Part shown: positions 18,532 through 27,277 of the stretch, piece by piece
How positions within the stretch are numbered: the first letter of the stretch is position 1
Layout: every line of letters starts with the position of its first letter
NCBI RefSeq assembly: GCF_025643335.1
Contig: NZ_CP092489.1
Location: 3,296,501-3,360,500 of the forward strand
Origin: Endozoicomonas sp. Mp262
GTDB taxonomy: Bacteria; Pseudomonadota; Gammaproteobacteria; Pseudomonadales; Endozoicomonadaceae
Direction: 5' to 3'
Length of the DNA: 64,000 bases
Notes under the pieces: generated by a model
Told to the model about the DNA's origin: nothing
The model's input: the letters and a program-made list of their open reading frames with translations, nothing else
Databases searched by the model: none
Translations under genes and position numbers: made by a program

Positions 18532-18561
18532 CAACCTCAGGATGATGGAAGCCAGAGGTTG
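18532..18561 (-). terminator. Hairpin after the POT transporter gene
   Basis: CAACCTC/GAGGTTG stem with a 16-nt loop, 23 bp beyond the POT stop. A second GC-rich stem (CCCCCA 18500-18505 with TGGGGG 18516-18521) follows. Together they probably end transcription before cas1. Confidence 0.5.
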
Positions 18562-18583
18562 GGTTGTTAAACAGGGAGATCTA

Positions 18584-20065
18584 TCAGACTGCTTCGGCTA
18601 GAACCAGTCCTTCAGATTTCTCCAGCGCTTCTGCCTTGTTAAGCATGTTGCGAATCAGTAGGGAGGAGGCCAGGGCAATAACTACCATAGCCACGGCAGC
18701 CATGGTCAGCATGGAGAAATAGTCACCGTAAACTGTCTGTACGAACTGCTGGGTTACTTCCTGACCCTTTTCCATAGCGACCATACTGGAGATAACCGCG
18801 CCAATGATGCCGGACAACGCCATGGCAACGGAGAACAGACTGACAGAGAATCCTTCGATATGCTTGGGAGTAACGGACAAAATAAAGGCAACCACCAGAC
18901 TGCCAACAATCACCTCACCAAAGGCCAGGAAGGCGTGGATAATCAAGAATACATCAGGGCTGATGATGACATCTTCGCCAATGCCCTTCACCGCCATGGT
19001 CAGGATACCAAAGGCAGCCACAGCAAGAACGAAGGAGATGGCGATCTTGGTAGCTGTGGACAGATTGATGCCACGCTTTTCCAGGGCGGTGAATATACCC
19101 GTGATAACAGGACCGGCAACGATACACCACAATGGGTTCATAGCCATGGAGGCTTCAGGTGCCAGAGGGATGAAGCCAAGCAGGTCACCGCGCATGGTAT
19201 TGATGGTTACCATGGTCATGGAGGTCATCATTTGACCATAGTATACAAAGAAGGCAGTGGTCAGCAGGCTCATAATCAGGATAGTACCCATCTTCAGTGC
19301 ATCGGCTTTGCTGGCCTTAAACATCAGACTGATGAAGTATAAAACGGCACCCGCACCAATGGCGTATACGATGTACTTACCGGTTTCCATGTCAGAAAAC
19401 ATGAAGAATACCATGCCGATCATGGCGGCGGAGAGGATCAGGAAGATCACTTTGTTTTTTGCGCTTACAGGAGCCTGATCGATATCTGCACCGATTTCCA
19501 CCAGAGGTTTGTGGAAGATAATAAGTACGGCAGCAGCCAGTGCAGCCATGATGGCGGATAAGGTGAAGCCACCGTTAAATCCAATCACAAGAACTAACAT
19601 TGGGTACAGGTATTGGCCCAGCAGTGCACCCACGTTGTTTACGGAGTAGTTAATGGGGTAGCAGTTCTCAAAATCCTCCTTCGTCTTGAACGTACGCTTG
19701 TACAAGCTTGGATAAGAGGGTGACATCAGACCTCTGGCATAGGAGGCCAGTGCGATACCGCAAAGTGACAGGGGAACACTCAGGGCGGAAGCACCCATGA
19801 CCAACAGGGCATAACCGGTTGCGAAAGCTATGTAAGCCAGGGTGAGGGAGCGTTTGGAACCCAGGAATTTATCGGAAATAAAGCCGCCGGCAATGGCAAA
19901 TAGGGGGCCAATGGAGGAAAAGGCACCCACAACCATCATGGTGTCGGCTTCACTGTAGTTTAACTTTTCCAGAAAAAAACGGGTCAGGACAATCATGACA
20001 CCGTAGAAAGATAGGCCAAACATCATTTGGCAGAACATCATCGACCGGTTCAGTCTATTCCACAT
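18584..20065 (-). CDS. POT-family (proton-dependent oligopeptide) transporter
   Basis: A 493-residue major-facilitator protein of the POT/PTR2 family with 12-14 hydrophobic segments. The PTR2 region is recognisable (SEADTMMVVGAFSSIGPL, AGGFISDKFLGSKRSLTLAY) and NYSVNNVGALLGQYLYP resembles the FxxxYxxxNxG signature. POT proteins import di- or tripeptides with protons. The TM1 ExxER motif, needed for proton coupling in characterised members, appears replaced by QMMFG, so the mechanism or substrate may differ. A long intergenic region precedes the gene. A 3' fragment of a paralogue lies beyond the CRISPR array at 17047-17083. Confidence 0.88.
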   Translation of the reverse strand: MWNRLNRSMMFCQMMFGLSFYGVMIVLTRFFLEKLNYSEADTMMVVGAFSSIGPLFAIAGGFISDKFLGSKRSLTLAYIAFATGYALLVMGASALSVPLSLCGIALASYARGLMSPSYPSLYKRTFKTKEDFENCYPINYSVNNVGALLGQYLYPMLVLVIGFNGGFTLSAIMAALAAAVLIIFHKPLVEIGADIDQAPVSAKNKVIFLILSAAMIGMVFFMFSDMETGKYIVYAIGAGAVLYFISLMFKASKADALKMGTILIMSLLTTAFFVYYGQMMTSMTMVTINTMRGDLLGFIPLAPEASMAMNPLWCIVAGPVITGIFTALEKRGINLSTATKIAISFVLAVAAFGILTMAVKGIGEDVIISPDVFLIIHAFLAFGEVIVGSLVVAFILSVTPKHIEGFSVSLFSVAMALSGIIGAVISSMVAMEKGQEVTQQFVQTVYGDYFSMLTMAAVAMVVIALASSLLIRNMLNKAEALEKSEGLVLAEAV

Positions 20066-20548
20066 AAAGGCTCCGTTATGTTATTTAACAAGCAGGATGT
20101 AATACATTTGACCTCTGTAGATAAACTGTAGTCATTGCGTGCATGATTCAGCCGACAGGAGACAAGTATATTGAATCCGCAAGTTATAAATTAGATAACT
20201 GGATTTTGTGGATGTTTTATAACAAAACCTATCGGTTAAAATGCTATCTTTAAGCGCTTTTTTAATAAAAAAAAAACGTCTAAATGCGTATTTTAGCGAA
20301 ATTTAATGTATTTATTCTTATTTTTGGTTTTTGGTTAGGGTATAAGTCCTTAATGGTGGTGTGGTCAAGCAAGTGGGTTTGGAGGGAGCCTATTGCTGGG
20401 GAACTCACAGAGGATAACAATGGATGTTTTCTCTTTTCAGCATCGATATAGAGGTGTTTCCAGGGGGGGGCATATTTTGCAGTCAGGGAGTATTCGCATT
20501 CCCAGGGGGTGAACCCTGGGAACGGGAATTGAAGTCAGGAGAGGGTGG
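20066..20548. other. Intergenic region between POT gene and rapA
   Basis: This 483-bp gap contains AT-rich sequence likely holding the POT promoter (minus strand), an A10 run near 20270, a G8 run at 20463-20470 and, at about 20488-20530, GCATTCCCAGG...CCTGGGAACGGG. The last resembles one arm of the composite repeat at 2927 and 24161. A short plus-strand ORF from 20420 has no support as a gene. Confidence 0.45.
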
Positions 20549-23434
20549 TTAGCCAACAACCACCAGACGGATGGCGTCCAATCTCAGCATGGCTTTCTGA
20601 AGGCTTTGGTGTCCCTTTGCAGCACGCAACTTAAGGTGTTCAATCTCTTCATCACGAACATTAGGGTTTACGGCTTTCAGGGCAGCCAGACGCTTGATTT
20701 CTTCTGTGACCTCGGCCAGTAAATCCTGACAGGCTTTGTTTACGATGGTCTGAACACTGGTTTTGGCGGATTTCTCTGCCCCTGCCAGCATTTTCAGCAC
20801 CGGTTCACGTTGTGCCTGGACCAGTTTTTTGGCAACCCCTTTCTTGAGCGGCTGAAGCTGGGCGTTCAGGGTGTCGAAAGCCACTTTTTCTGCCAGGTTG
20901 TTCATGGTGGGGTCAATGAGACAGCGTATGGGCGTTACCGGTAGATAGCGATCCAATTGCAGGGTCTTGTCACCACTGGCTTCGACCACATAAATGGCTT
21001 CCAGCAACATAGTGCCGGGTTTCAGGGCCTTGTTTTTTAACAGGGCCACTGAGGTGTTACCCATATCAGTGGTTAATACCAGATCCATGCTTTCGCTAAC
21101 CATGGGGTGCTCCCAGGTGAGAAAATGCATGTCTTCTCTGGAAAGTGCCATATCCCGGTCAAAGGTGACAGTCATGCCATCAGCGGGAAGGCTGGGGAAA
21201 GCTGTAATCATATGGCTGCCAGGACGAACGATCAGGCAGTGCTTGGAATGATCTTCAGCTTCTACACCAAAGCCTTCAAACAGCTTCTCCATGTAACGCT
21301 TCAGCTGACGAGGCTCTTCCTGTTCCTCAATGACATTAATCATGTCTTCATTGGAAACCAGACCGCGGGAGTTCAGCTCCAGCAAACGGTCCCTGCCATT
21401 ATGCATCTGTGCCTTCAGTTCCTGGTTCATACTGGCGGCCTTGTCAACCAGAGGCTGTATGTCTGCCAGCTTGATGCCGGAACCAGGCTTCAGGGCTGGC
21501 TCAAGTTCAGGATAAAGTTCCTGGTACACAGTGCTGCCAGCAGGGCAGGTGTCAGCAAAGGCATTGAGTCCATGTTCATACCAATGGAAAAGGGCTTCCT
21601 GCCCGGTGCCTTCGATATAGGGAGCATGGATTTTAATGGCTTCGGTCTGACCAATACGATCCAGGCGGCCAATACGCTGTTCAAGCAGATCAGGGCGAGC
21701 AGGCAAGTCGAAAAGTACCAGGTGGTGAGCAAACTGGAAATTACGGCCTTCACTGCCGATTTCCGAGCACACCATAATTTGCGCACCGTACTCTTCGTCA
21801 GCAAACCAGGCCGCTGCCCGGTCACGCTCAATAATGCTCATGTTTTCATGGAAAACAGCCGTTGGAATGCCGGACAGAATCCGCATGGCATCCTCAAGGT
21901 CGAGCGCTGTATTGGCGTGGGCACAGATTACCAGAACTTTTTGCTTTTTCAGTAGCTTGACCAGATTGATCAGCCACTCGACCCGGGGGTCGACTTTCCA
22001 CCAGGGATCCATATCATCAACTTTGATATGAGTCTGATAGGCAAGCTCAGGGTATACGTTGTGCTTTATAGAGGGCGCTTCCAGTTCCGCTTCCTCTTCC
22101 AGGGCAATCTGGTACAGCTCTGGCAGAGCCTGAGGATAGCCCTGGGCAACCCTTCCCGGAAAACCGCCCACAGAGTTACGGGTATTTCTGAATAAGACCC
22201 GTCCTGTGCCATGACGGTCGAGAAGCTGACGAAGCAGCTGCTCTTTGGCATTGACCTTGCCTGTGGGTGAACCCTGCTCATAGGTATCAATAACCGGTTT
22301 GCACGCTTCTCCCAAGAAGCTCAGAAGATGCTGCTTGGCCTGTTCCGATAACTGGTCATGATCCAGCAGATCCTGAACAGCATTGGCTACGGGTTCATAG
22401 GAGCTTTCTTCTTCCTGGAATGTTGCCAGATTATGGAAACGGTCAGGGTCTAACAGTCTCAAGCGAGCAAAGTGGCTTTCAATACCCATTTGCTCAGGTG
22501 TGGCTGTCAGCAGAAGCAAGCCCGGAATCTGGTTAGCCAGTCGCTCGATACAGAGGTATTCATTGCTGGCTTCCTGTTCAGACCACACCAGGTGATGGGC
22601 CTCGTCAACGATCATCAGATCCCAGTCTGCCTCCAGGGCCTGTTGCAAACGACGTTCATCCTTGCACAGGAAATCAAGGCTACAGAGTATCAGTTGTTCG
22701 CTGAGGAAAGGGTTGTCATCACTGATGGTGCGACAGCGTTCCTCGTCAAAAAGACTGAAGTGCAGGTTAAAACGCCGGAGCATCTCAACCAGCCACTGGT
22801 GCTGAAGACTTTCAGGAACCACAATCAGGGTTCGCCCTGCACGACCACTGATAAGCTGTTGATGGAGGATTAATCCTGCCTCAATGGTTTTACCCATACC
22901 CACTTCGTCCGCCAGCATCACCCTTGGCGCATAGCGGGCAGATACTTCTCTGGCGATATGGAGCTGATGGGGAATCAGACTTGTTCTGGGACCCACAAGG
23001 CCACGAACAGCCGATTGTCGCAGCCGATGATTGTGCAACAGGGTTTTATAGCGCAGGGAGTAATTGCTGTTCTGGTCAATTTGACCGGCCAGCATTCTGT
23101 CCTGGGGCTTGTTAAAACGAATAAAATTACCGAGATCGGTTTCAGGCAGCTCTTTGGGCTGGCCATCATCCAATACACCTAAATATGTCAGAATATTTGC
23201 ATGTTCGATCACTTCGGTGACTGTCATGACCCAGCCTTCATGACTTTCTACTTTATCACCGGGGTTGAACTGCACCCGGGTTAGGGGGCAGTTGTTGATG
23301 GAATATAGCCGCGTTTCTCCAGTTGCGGGAAACAGGAGGGTAACCATACGGCCGTCTAGGGTGAGTACGGTACCCAACCCTTGTTCAGTTTCTGTGTCGC
23401 TGATCCAGCGTTGTCCAGGAACGAAACTCGTCAT
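20549..23434 (-). CDS. rapA: RNA polymerase-associated ATP-dependent protein RapA
   Basis: A 961-residue SWI2/SNF2-type ATPase that binds RNA polymerase and promotes its recycling. The N-terminal Tudor-like domains (FVPGQRWISDTETEQGLGTV) precede the helicase core: motif I DEVGMGKTIEAG, motif II DEAH (IVDEAHHLVWSE), motif III LLLTATP, motif V GSEGRNFQFAHHLVLFDLP and motif VI QRIGRLDRIGQ. The length and start match E. coli RapA (968 aa). It is monocistronic, with no close neighbour on the same strand. Confidence 0.97.
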   Translation of the reverse strand: MTSFVPGQRWISDTETEQGLGTVLTLDGRMVTLLFPATGETRLYSINNCPLTRVQFNPGDKVESHEGWVMTVTEVIEHANILTYLGVLDDGQPKELPETDLGNFIRFNKPQDRMLAGQIDQNSNYSLRYKTLLHNHRLRQSAVRGLVGPRTSLIPHQLHIAREVSARYAPRVMLADEVGMGKTIEAGLILHQQLISGRAGRTLIVVPESLQHQWLVEMLRRFNLHFSLFDEERCRTISDDNPFLSEQLILCSLDFLCKDERRLQQALEADWDLMIVDEAHHLVWSEQEASNEYLCIERLANQIPGLLLLTATPEQMGIESHFARLRLLDPDRFHNLATFQEEESSYEPVANAVQDLLDHDQLSEQAKQHLLSFLGEACKPVIDTYEQGSPTGKVNAKEQLLRQLLDRHGTGRVLFRNTRNSVGGFPGRVAQGYPQALPELYQIALEEEAELEAPSIKHNVYPELAYQTHIKVDDMDPWWKVDPRVEWLINLVKLLKKQKVLVICAHANTALDLEDAMRILSGIPTAVFHENMSIIERDRAAAWFADEEYGAQIMVCSEIGSEGRNFQFAHHLVLFDLPARPDLLEQRIGRLDRIGQTEAIKIHAPYIEGTGQEALFHWYEHGLNAFADTCPAGSTVYQELYPELEPALKPGSGIKLADIQPLVDKAASMNQELKAQMHNGRDRLLELNSRGLVSNEDMINVIEEQEEPRQLKRYMEKLFEGFGVEAEDHSKHCLIVRPGSHMITAFPSLPADGMTVTFDRDMALSREDMHFLTWEHPMVSESMDLVLTTDMGNTSVALLKNKALKPGTMLLEAIYVVEASGDKTLQLDRYLPVTPIRCLIDPTMNNLAEKVAFDTLNAQLQPLKKGVAKKLVQAQREPVLKMLAGAEKSAKTSVQTIVNKACQDLLAEVTEEIKRLAALKAVNPNVRDEEIEHLKLRAAKGHQSLQKAMLRLDAIRLVVVG

Positions 23435-23590
23435 GCGTGACTACTGACCTTGCCAGACAAAAGGGCGCTATATTAGCGGAATTCCCTGAAATTGCACTAC
23501 AGGGAAGACCGAAATCTTAAGTTCTGTGGATTATAGCGGGATTGGTCTGTGGAGGGTATGGTTAGTGTTACTTGTTTTGTTTGAACTTTA

Positions 23591-23650
23591 GGGGGGAATA
23601 GGGAATGGTAAATGGGGAATAGTAGTTCGTACTATTTCTCTATTCCCCAT
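23591..23650. repeat. GGGGAATAGGGAATGG-type palindromic repeat, copy A
   Basis: GGGGGGAATAGGGAATGG leads into an 11-bp stem ATGGGGAATAG (23612-23622) / CTATTCCCCAT (23640-23650), with TAGTA..TACTA nested inside, then a short T-run on the plus strand. Related sequences occur at 24508-24542 (inverted) and 57106-57176. All three lie just after the 3' ends of genes, so they may act as terminators. Confidence 0.55.
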
Positions 23651-23703
23651 ATTTTTCTATCAGTTCCAGTATGTCGGTTTTTTAGACTTGCTGGTGCAAG
23701 GGA

Positions 23704-23994
23704 TTAGGCAGCTACTGGCTTGACAGGAGAAGTGGTTTCTTCAGCTTCCTTTTCTTCCCCGATGGTCAGGATAAGGTCAGGCTTGCCTTTGAAGGCTTTG
23801 GCCAGGGTTTCCTTGTTTCGGGCAAGTAGCAAACCGATTTCCTCGGCCAGCTTTTCCTCGATGGTCAGGTTAGATTCCAGCAGGCTGGACAGGTTGTCTG
23901 CCAGCTCCAGCATCTTATCGTGTTCTTCAGCCGCTTTTTTATCGGTAAACATGCTTCCGTCCCGGTCTACTCGCCACATGGGGGTGATGGACAT
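23704..23994 (-). CDS. yebG: YebG-family SOS-regulated protein
   Basis: A 96-residue homologue of E. coli YebG, a small DNA-damage-inducible protein of unknown biochemical role. WRVDRDGSMFTDKKAAEEHDKML and the acidic-helical middle (TIEEKLAEEIGLLLARNKE) align with YebG (TSKKEADAYDKML and EALSLWLAEQKD), as does the Glu-rich tail. A perfect LexA-type box lies 38 bp upstream (24032-24047), which supports both identity and SOS control. It stands alone between rapA and rluB. Confidence 0.85.
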   Translation of the reverse strand: MSITPMWRVDRDGSMFTDKKAAEEHDKMLELADNLSSLLESNLTIEEKLAEEIGLLLARNKETLAKAFKGKPDLILTIGEEKEAEETTSPVKPVAA

Positions 23995-24031
23995 TGCCCT
24001 CTCCTGATAAGGTTTTGGGTTTTATAAGGTA

Positions 24032-24047
24032 CTGTATAAAAAAACAG
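24032..24047 (-). promoter_or_regulatory. LexA (SOS) box upstream of yebG
   Basis: CTGT-ATAAAAAA-ACAG is an exact CTGT-N8-ACAG SOS operator, extended by the flanking TA on both sides (TACTGTATAAAAAAACAGTA, 24030-24049). It lies 38 bp before the yebG start, so LexA would block its promoter. Confidence 0.85.
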
Positions 24048-24160
24048 TATTTTAGTCTGGAATCCGTCATAGAATAAAGTGCTTTGTAGTTATTTGTTCT
24101 ATCAACAATGCCAAACAGTGAATAAGTCCGCCAGCCATAAAAGACCAGCGGGTTGTTCTC

Positions 24161-24431
24161 ACCTCGTTCCCAGCGTCCCGAGGGTGTCGCAAAAGTATGC
24201 TTTGTTTTAACCACAAAGATACAGAGGCACAAAGTTTTCTTGTTTTGTCCCTTATCAGGAGCAAAAATGATAAAAAAAAACGCTTTTCTCTGTGTCTTTG
24301 TGTCTCCGTGGTTAATAAAAATAACTTTTGCGACAACCTCTCCCTGTTGGGAATGCATACGGATGTTCCAACTTATATCAGACCTACTGCATGAGGAGGT
24401 ATGCATTCCCAGGCAGGAGCCTGGGAACGAG
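24161..24431. repeat. Composite palindromic intergenic repeat, copy 2 (inverted)
   Basis: It has the same parts as the element at 2927-3190 in reverse orientation: ACCTCGTTCCCAGCGTCC, then an inner palindrome (about 24181-24339, GGTGTCGC...GCGACAACC, with AACCACAAAGATACAGAGG facing CTCTGTGTCTTTGTGTC), then GGGAATGCATACGGAT and GAGGTATGCATTCCC, ending CTGGGAACGAG. Divergence between the arms suggests old copies. It occupies the gap between rluB and yebG. Confidence 0.75.
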
Positions 24432-24507
24432 TCTAAGGAGTCTTTTGGGGAGTGCCATCTTCAGAGCGTGGAAACGTGCCTTTTGGAATTTCACGACACT
24501 ATCGAAA

Positions 24508-24542
24508 TAGTATGAGTTGCTATTCCCATTCCCCATTCCCCG
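24508..24542. repeat. GGGGAATAGGGAATGG-type repeat, copy B
   Basis: TAGTATGAGTTGCTATTCCC followed by ATTCCCCATTCCCCG is the reverse complement of copy A at 23591, partial. It lies just beyond the rluB stop. Confidence 0.45.
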
Positions 24543-24548
24543 ATACAG

Positions 24549-25508
24549 TCAGTGACGTTTCCCTGAAGCTCGCCTGGTGTTTCTCTGAGAAGGCCGTTTT
24601 TTGGAAAAATCAGGTTTTTGAGTTTGCCATTCGGAGCCTTCGGTTTTGCGGGCCGTTTTTTTGTAGATTTTTGGACGAGCTGGCTGTTTAGCTGCCCGCT
24701 CGGAGGGCGTCTTTACATAAGCCTTCGCGGGCTCAAGATCAACCAGTGCTGCCAGCTCATCAATGTGTGGTTTGCCCAGCTCTTGCCACTGACCTACACG
24801 CAACCCCTCTGGCATAATGGTGCTGCCAAAGCGAACCCGTTTCAGTCGGCTTACGGTGAGTTCCTGGGATTCCCAGAGACGGCGTACTTCACGGTTACGT
24901 CCCTCAAGAATACAGACATGGAACCAGTGGTTTATACCAGAGCCACCGGAATCAACAATATCGGTAAAGCGGGCCGGGCCATCCTCCAGCTCTACACCAT
25001 CGTAAAGGCGCTTTACTTTTTCAGGGGTCACATTACCCATGACCCGTACCGCATATTCCCGTTCAATGGTATGGGATGGATGCATTAACCGGCTGGCCAG
25101 TTCGCCGTCATTGGTGAACAGTAAGAGGCCGGAAGTATTCAGGTCCAGTCGTCCAATGGCGATCCAGCGTTCGCCTTTGAGTTTTGGTAGTCTGTTGAAA
25201 ACCGTAGGACGGCCTTCGGGATCAGAACGGGTGCAAACCTCACCTTCAGGCTTGTTATAGGCAATAACCCTGCGGATACCTGAGGTATAGGCCTCCAGTT
25301 TTACGGGCCTGCCGTCCACAGCAATGGTGTCACGGGGTGTTGCCCGGTCACCCAGCTGGGCAACCTGATTGTTAACAGTAATGCGGCCATTACTGATCCA
25401 GCGTTCCATTTCCCGACGGGAACCCAGACCTGCGCCTGCCAGTATTTTCTGGAGTTTTTCACCTTGTGGCTGGGGAGGAGTAGAGGGGATAGTTATTTCA
25501 GTGCTCAT
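24549..25508 (-). CDS. rluB: 23S rRNA pseudouridine(2605) synthase RluB
   Basis: A 319-residue RsuA/RluB-type synthase that makes pseudouridine in helix 93 of 23S rRNA. It has an N-terminal S4 domain ([19 protein letters not shown]) and the catalytic [20 protein letters not shown] motif with its aspartate. The basic C-terminal tail ([28 protein letters not shown]) is typical of RluB. It is last in the block trpS-scpA-scpB-rluB, which is conserved in gammaproteobacteria, and is separated from scpB by a hairpin. Confidence 0.92.
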   Translation of the reverse strand: MSTEITIPSTPPQPQGEKLQKILAGAGLGSRREMERWISNGRITVNNQVAQLGDRATPRDTIAVDGRPVKLEAYTSGIRRVIAYNKPEGEVCTRSDPEGRPTVFNRLPKLKGERWIAIGRLDLNTSGLLLFTNDGELASRLMHPSHTIEREYAVRVMGNVTPEKVKRLYDGVELEDGPARFTDIVDSGGSGINHWFHVCILEGRNREVRRLWESQELTVSRLKRVRFGSTIMPEGLRVGQWQELGKPHIDELAALVDLEPAKAYVKTPSERAAKQPARPKIYKKTARKTEGSEWQTQKPDFSKKRPSQRNTRRASGKRH

Positions 25509-25565
25509 GAATACAGGCTACCAGGTGGCATTGCCACCGTGAGGGTCAAAAGAACGGGCAATTAT

Positions 25566-25590
25566 AATACCAATTGCAGCGATTGGTATT
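25566..25590 (-). terminator. Hairpin between scpB and rluB
   Basis: A perfect 9-bp stem AATACCAAT/ATTGGTATT with a 7-nt loop, starting at the scpB stop codon. It could attenuate transcription into rluB or stabilise the scpAB message. Confidence 0.45.
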
Positions 25591-26419
25591 ATTCTCTTTC
25601 CTGAATAGGGGTGGAAGGGGCTGTTTCCGGAGGTGTTTCTTCGGTATCCGGCATTTCTGGTTCTGGAGACTCCTCCAGAGCCAGCTCCTCTACCTTTTGT
25701 TTTTTAATCAGGTCATCAAAGTTTTCCGGAAGGTCTGCTTCCATTTCATCCAGTTCAGCAAACAGTGTTTCCGCGGAAATTTCATCACTTTCTGTGGTTT
25801 CTTCAGCCTCAGCGGCTGGAGTCTCTTCCTGATCAATGGTTTCCAGCATATCTACCTGCTGGTTTTCCAGTGCCTTGGCGGCTTCTTCCAGATCCTTGAT
25901 TTCTGACAGGGAGGGTAGCTCATTGAGGTTTTCCAGATTAAAGTAATCCAGAAACTGGCGGGTGGTGGCGAACATGGCGGGGCGCCCGGGAACGTCCCGG
26001 TGACCAACCACCCGAACCCATTCCCGTTCCTGAAGGGTGCGAATGATATTGCTGCTGACACTGACACCCCGAACCTCTTCTATTTCCCCCCGGGTAATGG
26101 GTTGCCGGTAGGCAATAAGTGCCAGGGTTTCCAGTAAGGCCCGGGTGTAGCGCTGGGGTTTCTCTTCCCATAGCCTGCTCACCCAGGGAGCCAGCTCCTG
26201 TTTTACCTGAAATCGAAAGCCGGAGGCCACCTGCTTAAGCTCAACGCCGCGATTTTCACAGGCATGGGAGAGTGTCACCAGCGCTTCCTGGACAGCACTG
26301 GCCTCGGGGCGTTGTTCTTCGGGGAACAGCGCCACCAGTTGATCAATGCTTAGGGTTTTATCGCTGGCCATCAAAATACCTTCCAGTATCAGATGCAGTT
26401 CAGGCTGTTCATTATTCAT
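25589..26419 (-). CDS. scpB: SMC-Scp complex subunit ScpB
   Basis: A 276-residue winged-helix kite protein of the bacterial condensin-like complex. LEGILMASDKTLSIDQLVALF, RYTRALLETLALIAYRQPITRGEI, RGVSVSSNIIRTLQEREWVRVVGHRDVPGRP and the YFNLENLNELP ending are diagnostic. A long acidic tail (about residues 185-276, Glu/Pro/Ser-rich) extends beyond the conserved core, as in several gammaproteobacteria. It bridges ScpA-Smc in chromosome segregation. It lies 30 bp after scpA in the same operon. Confidence 0.95.
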   Translation of the reverse strand: MNNEQPELHLILEGILMASDKTLSIDQLVALFPEEQRPEASAVQEALVTLSHACENRGVELKQVASGFRFQVKQELAPWVSRLWEEKPQRYTRALLETLALIAYRQPITRGEIEEVRGVSVSSNIIRTLQEREWVRVVGHRDVPGRPAMFATTRQFLDYFNLENLNELPSLSEIKDLEEAAKALENQQVDMLETIDQEETPAAEAEETTESDEISAETLFAELDEMEADLPENFDDLIKKQKVEELALEESPEPEMPDTEETPPETAPSTPIQERE

Positions 26420-26449
26420 AGGGTTTTGGTTTTCGATGTCACTCTTCTC

Positions 26450-27277
26450 TTATTCAATACGGGCCTTTACATGAATGGGACCAAAGGCTTCACTTTGTAC
26501 CAGTTCGATCAGTGATTCCTTGATCAGTTCCATAATGGCCATAAAGGTAACCACCACCCCCAGGCGTCCCTCTTCAACGCGATAAAGAGCCACAAACGGG
26601 GTAAACCGCTCTGCGGACAGAAGGGAGAGCACTTCACTCATACGTTCCCGGACAGAAAGTGCTTCCTCTTCAACCTGGTGATGTTCAAACATATCAGCCC
26701 GGCGCATCACTTCTGCCATGGCCAGCAGGATTTCCTTGAGGTCTACATCGGGCTGGGCGCGGATTAATTCGAAGTCTGGTGCTTCAGCCCCGGCAGGGTG
26801 AATATCCCGATTCATGCGAGGTAATTCATCGAGATCTTCGGCTGCCTGCTTAAATCGCTCATATTCCTGCAAACGGCGAACCAGTTCGGCCCGGGGATCC
26901 TCTTCGTCCTCTTCGCAGTCTTCGGAGCGTGGCAGCAGCATTCTGGATTTTATTTCTGCCAGGGTGGCGGCCATCACCAGATACTCGGCAGCCAGTTCGA
27001 ACTGGTTGCTGTGCATCAATTCAACATAATCCATGTATTGACGTGTAATTTCTGCAACCTGGATATCCAGAATATCCATATTGTTGCGCTTTATCAGGTA
27101 AAGCAGCAGATCCAGAGGCCCTTCAAATGCCTCGAGGAAAACCTCAAGGGCTTCCGGAGGGATATAAAGATCATCAGGCAGTTTGGTTAAAGGTTCCCCC
27201 CTAACCAAGGCCATGGCCAGTTGAGCTGATTCTTCCTGTTTGACTTCTGGTTCTGCAACCGCTTCTGTGGTGGTCAT
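26450..27277 (-). CDS. scpA: SMC-Scp complex kleisin subunit ScpA
   Basis: A 275-residue kleisin that closes the Smc ATPase ring. EAFEGPLDLLLYLIKRNNMDILDI, ITRQYMDYVEL and AAEYLVMAATLAEIKSRMLLP are the ScpA signature, and the C-terminal winged helix contains VVTFMAIMELIKESLIELVQ. The start overlaps the trpS stop by 4 bp. It acts with ScpB (next gene) in chromosome condensation and partition. Confidence 0.95.
   Translation of the reverse strand: MTTTEAVAEPEVKQEESAQLAMALVRGEPLTKLPDDLYIPPEALEVFLEAFEGPLDLLLYLIKRNNMDILDIQVAEITRQYMDYVELMHSNQFELAAEYLVMAATLAEIKSRMLLPRSEDCEEDEEDPRAELVRRLQEYERFKQAAEDLDELPRMNRDIHPAGAEAPDFELIRAQPDVDLKEILLAMAEVMRRADMFEHHQVEEEALSVRERMSEVLSLLSAERFTPFVALYRVEEGRLGVVVTFMAIMELIKESLIELVQSEAFGPIHVKARIE

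Noticed and set aside
20420-20510. Short plus-strand ORF with GAGG before ATG and a G8 run
   Set aside because: It encodes only about 30 residues without known motif and runs into a repeat fragment, so it is probably chance.
21107-21955. 282-codon plus-strand ORF opposite rapA
   Set aside because: It is the antisense shadow of the clearly coding rapA gene and shows no recognisable motif or ribosome site.
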